Below, piece by piece: positions 36,148 through 47,349 of a stretch of DNA of 64,000 nt (positions within the stretch are counted from its first letter, which is position 1; every line of letters begins with the position of its first letter). Made by a program: the position numbers and the translations under genes. Origin of the DNA: Rotaria socialis (lineage: Eukaryota > Rotifera > Eurotatoria > Philodinida > Philodinidae); contig CAJNYU010000183.1 in the NCBI GenBank assembly GCA_905331475.1, positions 296,541 through 360,540 of the forward strand, read 5' to 3'. The notes below the pieces were generated by a model. That model ran no database searches, was not told where the DNA came from, and saw only the letters and a program-made list of their open reading frames with translations.

Positions 36148-38421
36148 ATGGTTGCTGTTTTACTACCCGTTTTGCTTCTTGTCTTATCACATTCGACCAT
36201 CGGTGAACCAACATTTGAAACAATTCCATTACGTTTCGAAAGTGTAATTCAACGATTGCGTGAATTTTATCAAAATTATCCAGATATTGTAAATGATCTA
36301 GTAAATAACCCGTTTGCAAAAATTCGGCCAGAGTTACTCTTGAATAACAGAACATCTTCACAAAACCAAAGCAGCGATTGTGAACGCGACTTGGAAATTC
36401 TAATATCTGCGGCATCTCAACGTCAATTATGGGCATTGAAAGTTCTCGATGCTTGGGGTAAACCATTACCATCTGGTATATTAAAGGGAAACATATTTTG
36501 GTTAGGCAATTATGATGAATGTCTTAACCCATTATATCAAATTAACAATAAATCTTTCCTTCAGCAGCCAATTAATACTCAATATTGTATGTCGAATTTT
36601 ATTCTCTTATAATTGAGATAAATAAAATACGTCTTTTCTTTAGGTGCTCTTCAATCCGGACCTGGTAGTGCTCAGGAAATAACGAGTTCTGGTATAATTT
36701 TGGGTCTATGCCTACCAACATCGTGTAATCGTCAATCAATTGTTACACTCCTACAGGAGGTATTCAATGTTTCACATTTAACTATAGATTATCTCGACTG
36801 TTCTAATGAGAGAACTGATGAAAGACATGACCCTTTGTCCGGTACAATTGCTTTCAGTGTCGTTCTTTCACTCTTAGCTTCACTCATACTAATTGGAACA
36901 CTTGCCGATCTTGTGCTTCGACTGTCAGTCAGCTCGGATGAAAATAAAAAGCCGCATAGCAAGGGACATCAGGATTCATTGACGGAAAGTTCAAACAAGA
37001 ATGCATCATTGAATTCTGCTAATCAAACATCTCAATATCTGACCAACCCATTGCCTTCAATAGTGTTTCTTGCAGAATTTTCAGCCGTTCGTACGCTAGG
37101 GCATATTTTTGCAATCGACAAAAAGGAGAACGAGAACTCATTCGCATTTCTCAATGGTATTCGGGTTCTCTCTCTGTGTTGGGTTATCCTAGGTCATTCA
37201 TTTACTTTTGGAATTTTTTACATGTCTAATATCATCGATTTACTGAGTGCTTCACGTAATTTCGCCTTTCAATTGATTACCAGTGGTGTTTTCAGTGTTG
37301 ACACTTTTTTTCTACTGAGTGGATTTTTAACTGCGGTGCTGTTCGTTCGACATGCACGAAAGGAAAAACTCTCGCTGAGAATGATGATTCTCTATTACGT
37401 TCATCGATATATTCGTTTGACACCAACTTTCATTCTGGTCATGTTTGTCAGCATCTATTTAACACCTTATTTTGGTCAAGGTCCTTTGTTTCCAGTCCAA
37501 CAAGGTTTCGAATCGACAGGTTGCCGTAATGGTGGTTGGTGGACTTCATTTTTATACATTGGAAATTTTTTCAAATCCGAAAATATGTGTCTTAGCGTGA
37601 CATGGTATCTATTCAATGACATGCAATTTCATTGGATTGCACCACTAGCCTTAATTCCATTTGTGATGAAACAAAGAGCGATCGGATACATAATGACCAT
37701 ACTTTTTGTGCTAGTTAGTATCGGATCAATCCTCAGTCTCCTTCTATATTATCCAAGTATGGTTACACATGCTTTGGATATCTCGAGCAACGCAGTAAGT
37801 AGATTGATAGTCTATTTGAATATGTTTTTATCGTTCTATTTCACTCGCTTTTAGACTGGTCCGAATTTCTTTGACAAAATCTATCAGACTCCATGGTGTC
37901 GCATTTCACCCTATGCTTTTGGACTTCTTACTGGCTTTGTAGTTGTAAGTACAGGACGTAACTATCGTTTGAATACCATTGTTCGAGTTATCGGAAATAT
38001 TCTTGCTACCGTACTTGGTTTGGTTTGTATCTTTTCGACCTATGGTGATTATATATTGGTACCTGGTCTGAGTCGAGCTTCACTCGTTGCTTATCAAGTT
38101 CTCTCTCGAGTAGGTTGGTCAATGTCGATTTCATGGCTGATATTTATCTGTAGTATCAATCAAGGTGGTATTGTAAATCGAATATTATCCTTTCCTATCT
38201 GGACCCCATTAGCACGTTTGAATTATGCTGCTTATCTGATTCATTCGACGGTTATCTTCGTCACTATATTCAATCAATCAGTCCCGCTGTATTATCAATC
38301 AATGACCTTTCTCAATAATTATGTATCTATACTATGCTTTAGCTATTTGGCTGCTATTGTTGTTGTAATCTTTTTCGAAACACCCTTTTTCGTTCTAGAA
38401 AAGAAATTTCTTAAACGATAG
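36148..38421 (+). CDS. NRF-6-like membrane acyltransferase, copy A
   Basis: Three exons: 36148-36586, 36644-37794, 37855-38421; introns 57 and 60 bp; 718 aa. The ATG at 36148 was chosen because it begins a clear signal peptide (MVAVLLPVLLLVLSHS); earlier in-frame codons lack ATG. A Cys-containing extracellular NRF domain follows (CERDLEILISAASQRQLWAL ... DAWGKP ... GNYDECL ... CLPTSC), then about 11 hydrophobic segments of the acyltransferase-3 family with the conserved LNGIRVLSLCWVILGHSF (catalytic-type His) and DTFFLLSGF. Nose-resistant-to-fluoxetine proteins of nematodes affect lipid transport and drug uptake; the biochemical substrate is not established. It forms a tandem pair with copy B. 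Confidence 0.9.
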
Positions 38422-40201
38422 AGAATTGCATTTTAACATTTGAATAAAATGATTTGTACCTACTAAATTTAATTGTGGTTTTGAATCAATACAAGTAAAG
38501 GATTTTCAGTGATGTCAAGTTTCGTATATTTTCTGAAATTATGCGTAACACTGTTTGATGAAGATAGATTTCAACGAGTTCTATCGATTTCATACCTTAC
38601 TCTTAAAAAAAGCCTTTTACCGAGCCCCAGCATTTTTTGTAGTGTAGTTGTGTCCTAGTACACCTCGTTCATAGAGAAACTCGCTAATTGATGACAAATT
38701 TACCAAGATTAACTGGACAAGCTCTATCTAATATGAACACCATCATAGCTGATTTTACACAATATATTATTTTGAACACATACTGCTTATTTCCTTTTTT
38801 CAATTCTTTCATTAAAAATCGCTCAAGGTTCCGTTACGAGTGCTTTGCGTCAAACACATCCAACTTTCTTAACAAATCTAAAAGAGATGAATCATACAGT
38901 TACTTGCTCATCTACATGGAAAGAAACATCTAGATTAGTGATTTTTCGATGGAACAAAGTAAATAATGAGATTTTATCACAGGCGGTAAGGGGAATTTCT
39001 AGCTTTTGCTATAATAGAGTTAAATGTGAGGGAGATCGATTGCCTTTATTCGAGTACAATTTTCACAGTCTGTACACATCGATAGGGTAATCATATAGAT
39101 TTGCACCAATAAGATATGTTCATACAACATTAATTTATCTGAACGATCTGATAATATTAATAGTGTCCAATGTTTTGATTCGCACTTCATGACTTTAGCA
39201 GAAATAAATCAGTAGGAAAACTATTCCGTTGACATCAATTGACCCATTCTTCATGAGTATTTTCTTCATTTTCAGTAAACTATAACTCGTATCGAAAAAA
39301 AAACAATCGGAGTATAGAATTAGAATATCATTGTAGGACTCACAAAAATAAAGGTCGAACTGCAGCCTGCTTTTTTTATGCAAAGCTTATTGAATTATTT
39401 CTGTTGTATGAATAGTTTAATAATAGAAGACATTGTCTAAACATTTCATAATTACGATAATACTATCATGCTAATGAATCTAAAAGGTCGATCAAAGCCT
39501 AACAAATGTTTAAAAGAGAAAATAGATTGCATCAAAACTAGAACGCCAGATTTTTCAGACAAGTTTTTAAGGTAGAAAACATTTTATAATTTACATTTTT
39601 TGAAGTTTAATATTAAATAATACATCGGAATCTATAACTAAATTTTGCTAATCTATGTAAATTCAGTATTGACATTTTCAACGAGTTCCGAGTAATTAGT
39701 ATTTTGATACGCCTATACTGTCGATTTTCCAAAACAAATTGACTTTTAAAAAGTCTTCCGAGGGAAGGTCCCTGAGTGGGTAGACCTGGCCGTTAATATT
39801 AGAAGTACCTGCAACATTGCTTGAAACGCTCGATATTCTTAGAAGATTAAATGTATATTCTCGTCGCAAAAACTATTTGAATTTCGTGATATAATACAAT
39901 ATTCTCGATACGTTCTATATGCTAAAGTGCATAATACTCGTTCCTTACGAACGGTACGTTCGTGAACATGACACACTGACTGTCCTACCATGCTATCTCT
40001 ACCTTCGTTATAAAAGGTATCGAAACAAGATAAAGAACAAAACATGATGACTCTGCTTCAAAAAACAACGTCATTAACTCAATATTGGTGTTATCAAATG
40101 AGAAAAATATCTTAGGATGATATAACTTGGTTCTCCTAGTTCGTTTTCTCACATCATTCTTAGTTGATAACTTTCAGTTAGTCGTCATTCTTTTAAACAG
40201 T
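38422..40201. other. Spacer between the tandem NRF-like genes
   Basis: Mostly non-coding. A stretch at about 38690-39000 gives a protein-like plus-strand frame (THPTFLTNLKEMNHTV, TWKETSRLVIFRWNKVNNE) ending at a GTAAGG donor-like site, but no start or downstream exon was found; it may be a remnant. The last 150 bp align with the upstream region of copy A. Confidence 0.4.
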
Positions 40202-42698
40202 ATGGTTGCTGTTTTACTACCCGTTTTGCTTCTTGTCTTATCACATTCGACCATCGGTGAACCAACATTTGAAACAATTCCATTACGTTTCGAAAGTGTA
40301 ATTCAACGATTGCGTGAATTTTATCAAAATTATCCAGATATTGTAAATGATCTAGTAAATAACCCGTTTGCAAAAATTCGGCCAGAGTTACTCTTGAATA
40401 ACAGAACATCTTCACAAAACCAAAGCAGCGATTGTGAACGCGACTTGGAAATTCTAATATCTGCGGCATCTCAACGTCAATTATGGGCATTGAAAGTTCT
40501 CGATGCTTGGGGTAAACCATTACCATCTGGTATATTAAAGGGAAACATATTTTGGTTAGGCAATTATGATGAATGTCTTAACCCATTATATCAAATTAAC
40601 AATAAATCTTTCCTTCAGCAGCCAATTAATACTCAATATTGTATGTCGAATTTTATTCTCTTATAATTGAGATAAATAAAATACGTCTTTTCTTTAGGTG
40701 CTCTTCAATCCGGACCTGGTAGTGCTCAGGAAATAACGAGTTCTGGTATAATTTTGGGTCTATGCCTACCAACATCGTGTAATCGTCAATCAATTGTTAC
40801 ACTCCTACAGGAGGTATTCAATGTTTCACATTTAACTATAGATTATCTCGACTGTTCTAATGAGAGAACTGATGAAAGACATGACCCTTTGTCCGGTACA
40901 ATTGCTTTCAGTGTCGTTCTTTCACTCTTAGCTTCACTCATACTAATTGGAACACTTGCCGATCTTGTGCTTCGACTGTCAGTCAGCTCGGATGAAAATA
41001 AAAAGCCGCATAGCAAGGGACATCAGGATTCATTGACGGAAAGTTCAAACAAGAATGCATCATTGAATTCTGCTAATCAAACATCTCAATATCTGACCAA
41101 CCCATTGCCTTCAATAGTGTTTCTTGCAGAATTTTCAGCCGTTCGTACGCTAGGGCATATTTTTGCAATCGACAAAAAGGAGAACGAGAACTCATTCGCA
41201 TTTCTCAATGGTATTCGGGTTCTCTCTCTGTGTTGGGTTATCCTAGGTCATTCATTTACTTTTGGAATTTTTTACATGTCTAATATCATCGATTTACTGA
41301 GTGCTTCACGTAATTTCGCCTTTCAATTGATTACCAGTGGTGTTTTCAGTGTTGACACTTTTTTTCTACTGAGTGGATTTTTAACTGCGGTGCTGTTCGT
41401 TCGACATGCACGAAAGGAAAAACTCTCGCTGAGAATGATGATTCTCTATTACGTTCATCGATATATTCGTTTGACACCAACTTTCATTCTGGTCATGTTT
41501 GTCAGCATCTATTTAACACCTTATTTTGGTCAAGGTCCTTTGTTTCCAGTCCAACAAGGTTTCGAATCGACAGGTTGCCGTAATGGTGGTTGGTGGACTT
41601 CATTTTTATACATTGGAAATTTTTTCAAATCCGAAAATATGTGTCTTAGCGTGACATGGTATCTATTCAATGACATGCAATTTCATTGGATTGCACCACT
41701 AGCCTTAATTCCATTTGTGATGAAACAAAGAGCGATCGGATACATAATGACCATACTTTTTGTGCTAGTTAGTATCGGATCAATCCTCAGTCTCCTTCTA
41801 TATTATCCAAGTATGGTTACACATGCTTTGGATATCTCGAGCAACGCAGTAAGTAGATTGATAGTCTATTTGAATATGTTTTTATCGTTCTATTTCACTC
41901 GCTTTTAGACTGGTCCGAATTTCTTTGACAAAATCTATCAGACTCCATGGTGTCGCATTTCACCCTATGCTTTTGGACTTCTTACTGGCTTTGTAGTTGT
42001 AAGTACAGGACGTAACTATCGTTTGAATACCATTGTTCGAGTTATCGGAAATATTCTTGCTACCGTACTTGGTTTGGTTTGTATCTTTTCGACCTATGGT
42101 GATTATATATTGGTACCTGGTCTGAGTCGAGCTTCACTCGTTGCTTATCAAGTTCTCTCTCGAGTAGGTTGGTCAATGTCGATTTCATGGCTGATATTTA
42201 TCTGTAGTATCAATCAAGGTGGTATTGTAAATCGAATATTATCCTTTCCTATCTGGACCCCATTAGCACGTTTGAATTATGCTGCTTATCTGATTCATTC
42301 GACGGTTATCTTCGTCACTTATTTTAATCAATCAGCCCCGTTATACTACCAAACAATGACTTCTGTGAATAGTTTTGTGTCTATACTGTGCTTTAGCTAT
42401 TTAGCTGCTGTTGTTGTTGTNTATCTGTAGTATCAATCAAGGTGGTATTGTAAATCGAATATTATCCTTTCCTATCTGGACCCCATTAGCACGTTTGAAT
42501 TATGCTGCTTATCTGATTCATTCGACGGTTATCTTCGTCACTTATTTTAATCAATCAGCCCCGTTATACTACCAAACAATGACTTCTGTGAATAGTTTTG
42601 TGTCTATACTGTGCTTTAGCTATTTAGCTGCTGTTGTTGTTGTAATCTTTTTCGAAACACCCTTTTTCGTTCTAGAAAAGAAATTTCTTAAACGATAA
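40202..42698 (+). CDS. NRF-6-like membrane acyltransferase, copy B (assembly duplication in last exon)
   Basis: Exons 40202-40640, 40698-41848 and 41909-42698, at a constant 4054-bp offset from copy A. Exons 1 and 2 translate identically to copy A and both introns are identical in sequence. The last exon diverges near its 3' end: TYFNQSAPLYYQTMTSVNSF where A has TIFNQSVPLYYQSMTFLNNY. The last exon holds an N at 42421 followed by a repeat of the preceding 222 bp, which breaks the frame. Reading 42420 straight on to 42644 gives an uninterrupted end matching copy A (IFFETPFFVLEKKFLKR). Function is as inferred for copy A. The break is most likely an assembly artefact. Confidence 0.85.
42199..42643. 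repeat. 222-bp direct repeat around an N (probable misjoin)
   Basis: 42199-42420 and 42422-42643 appear identical and are separated only by the N at 42421. Copy A has the segment once. This is the pattern left when two contig ends that overlap are joined without merging. Confidence 0.85.
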
Positions 42699-43456
42699 GG
42701 AACCGAATCTTAAGATATTGATAAACTAAAATTATAATTTGTACGTAATTAATGTAAATTTATTAAAAGCTTCGCCGATCTGAATACAACTTGCGCTAAG
42801 TGATGTAATAGATGAGAATTCTCAACGCATCTTTGATTTATCATTATGAAGTAAGAGGGTAAGTGAAAAGTATTTCGTCTCGCTCGGATTTTTCTATTGA
42901 TAATGAATATCACATTAATAGAAACTATCATTCCCAATCTAACAATAAATATAAAGCATATATGTGTAAAATCTACATACACGAGGTTGTTCTCTCTAGT
43001 TTCAGAGATTAGTCTAATTTAAGTGCCCGACGTTCACTGATATTTGTCGATGATGAACAACATTTAGGAACTGTAAGAGGAGTCATTAAAGAAAAAATGG
43101 TCTATTTATGAATATACAATGAAAGAATAAATTTCCTATATTAAGCAGATTGTGTATTTTTTAAGACATAAATAATAAATATTAAACTAAAAATAAATAT
43201 TTTGTTGAGTGTAATCGGTGTGAAGTTGTTTCTGATGCGTACCTAGAAATTAATTGATCTTTTTACATTGATTTTGTGGTATCTGATCTTGCCTTAAAAT
43301 TAGCATCGATTGGGAATTTTGCAGGATATGTAAAACATTTCTTTCGTTTAAAATTCTTTTATTTCACGTAATAAAAAAGACCATCTTTACATTCACATCC
43401 ATCATGGCTTAGGAAAGTCGTGGAAAATATGCTAAATTTATATTTTTCAAAAAAAT
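42699..43456. other. Intergenic, 3' flank of NRF-like gene B
   Basis: AT-rich; no gene seen. Confidence 0.55.
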
Positions 43457-43983
43457 CTATAGCACGAGTATTTCGGCATGTACACCACCCGATAGAATCA
43501 AATAACTACCAATACATTTATTTTGATAATCATCGGCAATACACGGATTTAATCGCACAGTATTATTATTATTCAAACCAATCTTATGATTAATACGAAA
43601 ACGTTCATTTTTATCATTACGAATCGATAATGTTAAAGTAAATAATGTTACTATCTCATCGTCATTAATCAAAGTAAATAATCTTCTTATTACAAAATAA
43701 TGCTGCTGTCTCTTGATTGTAACTTGGATAAACGCAATAATGACGTGTGTGCGGACCAAGACGCTCGAAGAATGTTGTTAAGTTTCTTTCATCAGAAGAT
43801 AACAGTAGTCGAAAGAGAATATGCTGGCTGAGTGTAGATAAAGGGTTGATACAAAGATGGTGTCAAATTCAATTCAAATTTAAAGAAACAAATTTGCTTA
43901 TCTTTTAAGCATTCAGAATGAGTGAGCGTCCTCAGGTATCTCAAGTTTGATTTTACATCCATGAGCTTTGCACTCGATTTCAT
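43457..43983 (-). pseudogene. Unrecognised gene fragment, exons or decayed
   Basis: Protein-like minus-strand segments lie in adjoining frames: SSDERNLTTFFERLGPHTRH and HYCVYPSYNQETAALF (about 43805-43700), then LSIRNDKNERFRINHKIG and NPCIADDYQNKCIGSYLI to a stop at 43457. A 43-bp intron (GTAATAAG ... GATAG, near 43693-43651) could join them in frame. The part upstream of 43805 (TLSTLSQHILFRLLL) continues one frame. No start codon or family was identified. It may be the 3' part of a gene with unrecognised 5' exons, or a pseudogene. Confidence 0.35.
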
Positions 43984-44374
43984 TCTTATTAGGATCAGAT
44001 CAAATAATTTGAACCTTAGTATAATGTTTTTTAACCTGATTTATTTTTATACAACAACATAATAATGCAATTCAAATGTTATCATTATCACATTGAATCA
44101 TAACGGCACTACAATGGTGAACTTTCACACAAAAGAACACACTTCATATAAATATTCCATTTTTCGATCTTCTATTTTACTTCTCTATCGAAAAATAAGC
44201 GAACTATCCTATGTCGACGTCTTTTTTGAAAATTTTGAACTGGTAGCCAGCTCAGGTTTTTGAATAATATCAGTCAATCGTAATGTCATTTAGTATAAAT
44301 CTTGTCTACAAAATATAATAGGTAAATATTAAAAAAAAGACTAATATTGTACAAAGAAAAAAAATTGTTTTTTA
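43984..44374. other. Intergenic, 3' side of RNF170
   Basis: AT-rich; nothing recognised. Confidence 0.55.
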
Positions 44375-45419
44375 TCAACGAGCCAAACTTTGTCGAAAGG
44401 AAATAATAATATAGAGGGCAGATGAAAGAACAATGAAAAGATCGTCTAATAAACCAAATATGCCAAGAACACTTTCCGGTAGTATATCGAATGGTGATAT
44501 AACATAGGCGATGACGACAATCATTAAAACGATTGCACGTAAACGATATGCCAATGCAAGACCTTCGGTTGAGAACACTTGACGAATTATATAAGGAATT
44601 AATACAGGAATATCGTAGAAATATTCAAGCCACTAAGAAAAGAACGAATGTATAGATTTGAAATAGAAGCATTCAGAAATATTTACCGTTCGTTGAGCAC
44701 TTGAAAATCGTCGATTGAAATCTTTCACGCCGTTGACAACTGTTTGACGATCATTACTATCGGGTGCTGCACGTTCTTCAGCAGTAAAACAATTTAAAAG
44801 CACGGTTACCTACAATGTATTATATTTGAATTTCATTGACATCTGGTTTCAATTGCATCTGATAGAATAATAAAAGGTAGAGCCTTACTTGTTGTCGGCA
44901 TACAGGACACTTCAATCCACTCATCCAATTAGATTGAAATTTCCAAAATGTAATGATGCATTTACCTAAAATTTGGCAGAAATAAAATTTCAGCTGATAT
45001 CCATTATAAACAAACCACAAAACAGGTGTCCACAATTTGTTTCAACACATAATGCTAACGGATCTTCTAGACAAATCGGGCATGTGTCCTGTCGAGATCG
45101 GCCACTATGTGATGAAGATGTTCTTCTACTATTGGTATCTCCATGATCTTCATTTCGTTGACGTAATATCTCGACATCTTGTCGATTATCAGGATGAATT
45201 GTTGTATTACGATGACGTCTAAACAAACAGATAAATATTTTCATATATCCCTATGATGCAATAACAAGAGATCTACCTCGTATAGTAAATCCAAAGACCG
45301 ATTAAGCAAGCAACAAAGAAAATCAACAGTAAAGCATCATCATCAATACCTTCGATCAACGATGTACGATGAAATGTAGAGCTCTCATCGTTGTGTGAAA
45401 ATGGCCAAAACCGCGGCAT
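44375..45419 (-). CDS. RNF170: RING E3 ubiquitin ligase RNF170
   Basis: Five exons: 45419-45277, 45218-45016, 44965-44889, 44809-44687, 44632-44375; GT-AG introns of 50-79 bp; phases 2, 1, 0, 0; 267 aa (human RNF170 is 258). Order: short N-terminus, one membrane segment (LLLIFFVACLIGLWIYY), a C3HC4 RING (CPICLEDP ... TNCGHLFCGKCI ... CPVCRQQ), a linker (DSNDRQTVVNGVKDFNRRFS), and a C-terminal pair of membrane helices with the DUF1232-type motif ISPFDILPESVLGIFGLLDD. RNF170 sits in the ER membrane and ubiquitinates activated IP3 receptors for ERAD. All zinc ligands are present. It is divergent with ING3 across a 1.9-kb spacer. Confidence 0.93.
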
Positions 45420-47349
45420 TTTTCTATCTAAAAATAAGATATGACAAATTTGTTTGTAAAAACAAGCGATGCGAATCAGTTTTTATTTTTCTACACCAAT
45501 GAGTCATCTAATGTATGCTTACTACTTATTGACTCATGCATAGAAACCGTTTAATCGAACTGATCTTCGAAGATTGTGTTGAGTCTTCAATCAATTACAT
45601 AATCGAAAGGCAAATTCTAATTGCTTTAGATCCACGCATAGTCAGTACCATAAAAATTAGTTTTTCTACAGTTATTTTCATGCTAAGAAAACAAGTTAAT
45701 TGCATATAAAGAACTTTCGATCAGAATAGGTATTTTGTTTTCTGCTTTCATCAAAGCTTTCTTATGACATTTAGCTATTCCACACTGTAAGATCTCGCAA
45801 TGATTTAGTACAGTATACTGAAGAAATATTATTAAAAAAAAACTGAAAAACGATTGATTTCTTTTCTCGTATCGATTTGTTCTAGCAGATGTACCAATTT
45901 TCAAAACAATATCTTGCAACGAAGAATACATATTAAAAAATAGAAGCGTACTTAAAATTTTACCACATATCTCGCTTGACATCTCCATAGATCGATCACG
46001 TTTTTTGACTTAACTTTTGTCATCTCACAATTTTTAATCAAACAAAAAATAGAAAAAAGTATCGCTTTACGTGTAATGTATTGATTTCAAAATTCTATCT
46101 TGATCTAATATTGCACCAACATGCCAGATTATCGCTTACTGCTTGAAGTATATTACCTTTATCAGCAGGCCGATGATTAAATCAAACTTATCCAGCAACT
46201 ACTATGTCTTCGTCTCCTCTATTTGCGAGCCCAATAAAAAGACGGCAAGCAATGCAAACTATTTCTAATTGAGAAGCATATTGCACTAATGCATAATCAA
46301 ATACAAACCTAAAAAACACGATTATGAAGTAAAATTTGCTTTGTTCCCTGATGTATGAACAGTTGGGGGAACTTGCCGAAGTATATATCGCAGTGTGGTC
46401 AGAATCCCAGAAATAGAAAGTATTTTGAGATGATATCCGACGAATCAAATTTGTGTCGCTGTTTATCATTAACTAATTAATAATTAAATTAAGGCATTCA
46501 TATATTTTGAGTAAATGATTAAAGAAACAAAATTAAAATTCATCTTCAAATCTGAACCAATAGATGGCGCAGTAAAAATCATTTTGATTGGTAAGTCGAG
46601 CCTACCTATGAAATGCATAGAATGAAGTTTACACGTTTATATATATATTTATTTATTGTTCATTACATTTTGAAGACTGAATCAAATAAACTTCAATGTT
46701 AGAGAAAAATAGATGCAACTCAGAGTACTTTTCTATAATATTTTCATTGGTACTATTTCTATTTTCTTTATTATATGATCAAAATTAACTAGTACCATGT
46801 TTATTCTACGTCTATAACAAAATATGAAAACTAAACCAAACTAGCTGATGTGGCAGATTCAGATGGGCTAAGGATCTGTGTGCAGTTGGCATACCCTTCA
46901 AATTGGTGCAGATTTTCGCATTTCTTACGTTTGAAAGCAAATGCCAACTGTTTTCATCTCATCGAATAAAATTATGCCACGCGTGTGCCATCATCACTCC
47001 ACATATAGCGTCATCTGTCAACTTTTTTTTATAAAAATACACAGCAGAAGAATATTTGTCAGAAATTATTAACATACTGTTCGCTTCTAAAAAAATGATT
47101 CATAAAATGCATAGAAAAACAACCACTAAAAAAGAATTAGCGTATTCCTTGCTTGAATCAGTTGATCATCTGCCACTTTTGCTCTTTTTCGTACAGCAGG
47201 ACGTGGTTCGTTTGGTTTCTAAGTAAAGATTTCGTATGTATTAACCTTTTAACGAATAAGATTCGTTATTGAATAAAACATTCATTGAGAAAACGAATAG
47301 AATTCATAATTAATATAATTTTAGATTAACCATTATTTGTGTTTCTACC
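45420..47349. other. Spacer between divergent RNF170 and ING3
   Basis: Promoters of both genes should be here. The open frames at 45683-45988 and 46188-46469 (-) have no start context, splice signals or recognisable similarity. One short minus-strand exon-like piece at 47126-47218 is listed separately. Confidence 0.5.
47126..47218 (-). other. Possible terminal exon of a small MUSTN1-like gene
   Basis: After an acceptor (TTTACTTAG) the minus strand is open for 30 codons to TAG, starting KPNEPRPAVRKRAKV and continuing ADDQLIQARNTL. The spacing of KR..V..DD.L..AR..L resembles the core of MUSTN1, a small nuclear protein. No 5' exon was found in the 130 bp before ING3 begins on the other strand. 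It could be a pseudogene fragment or chance. Confidence 0.25.

Noticed and set aside
45683-46469. Two minus-strand frames of 101 and 93 codons upstream of ING3
   Set aside because: No recognisable similarity, biased composition and no splice partners.
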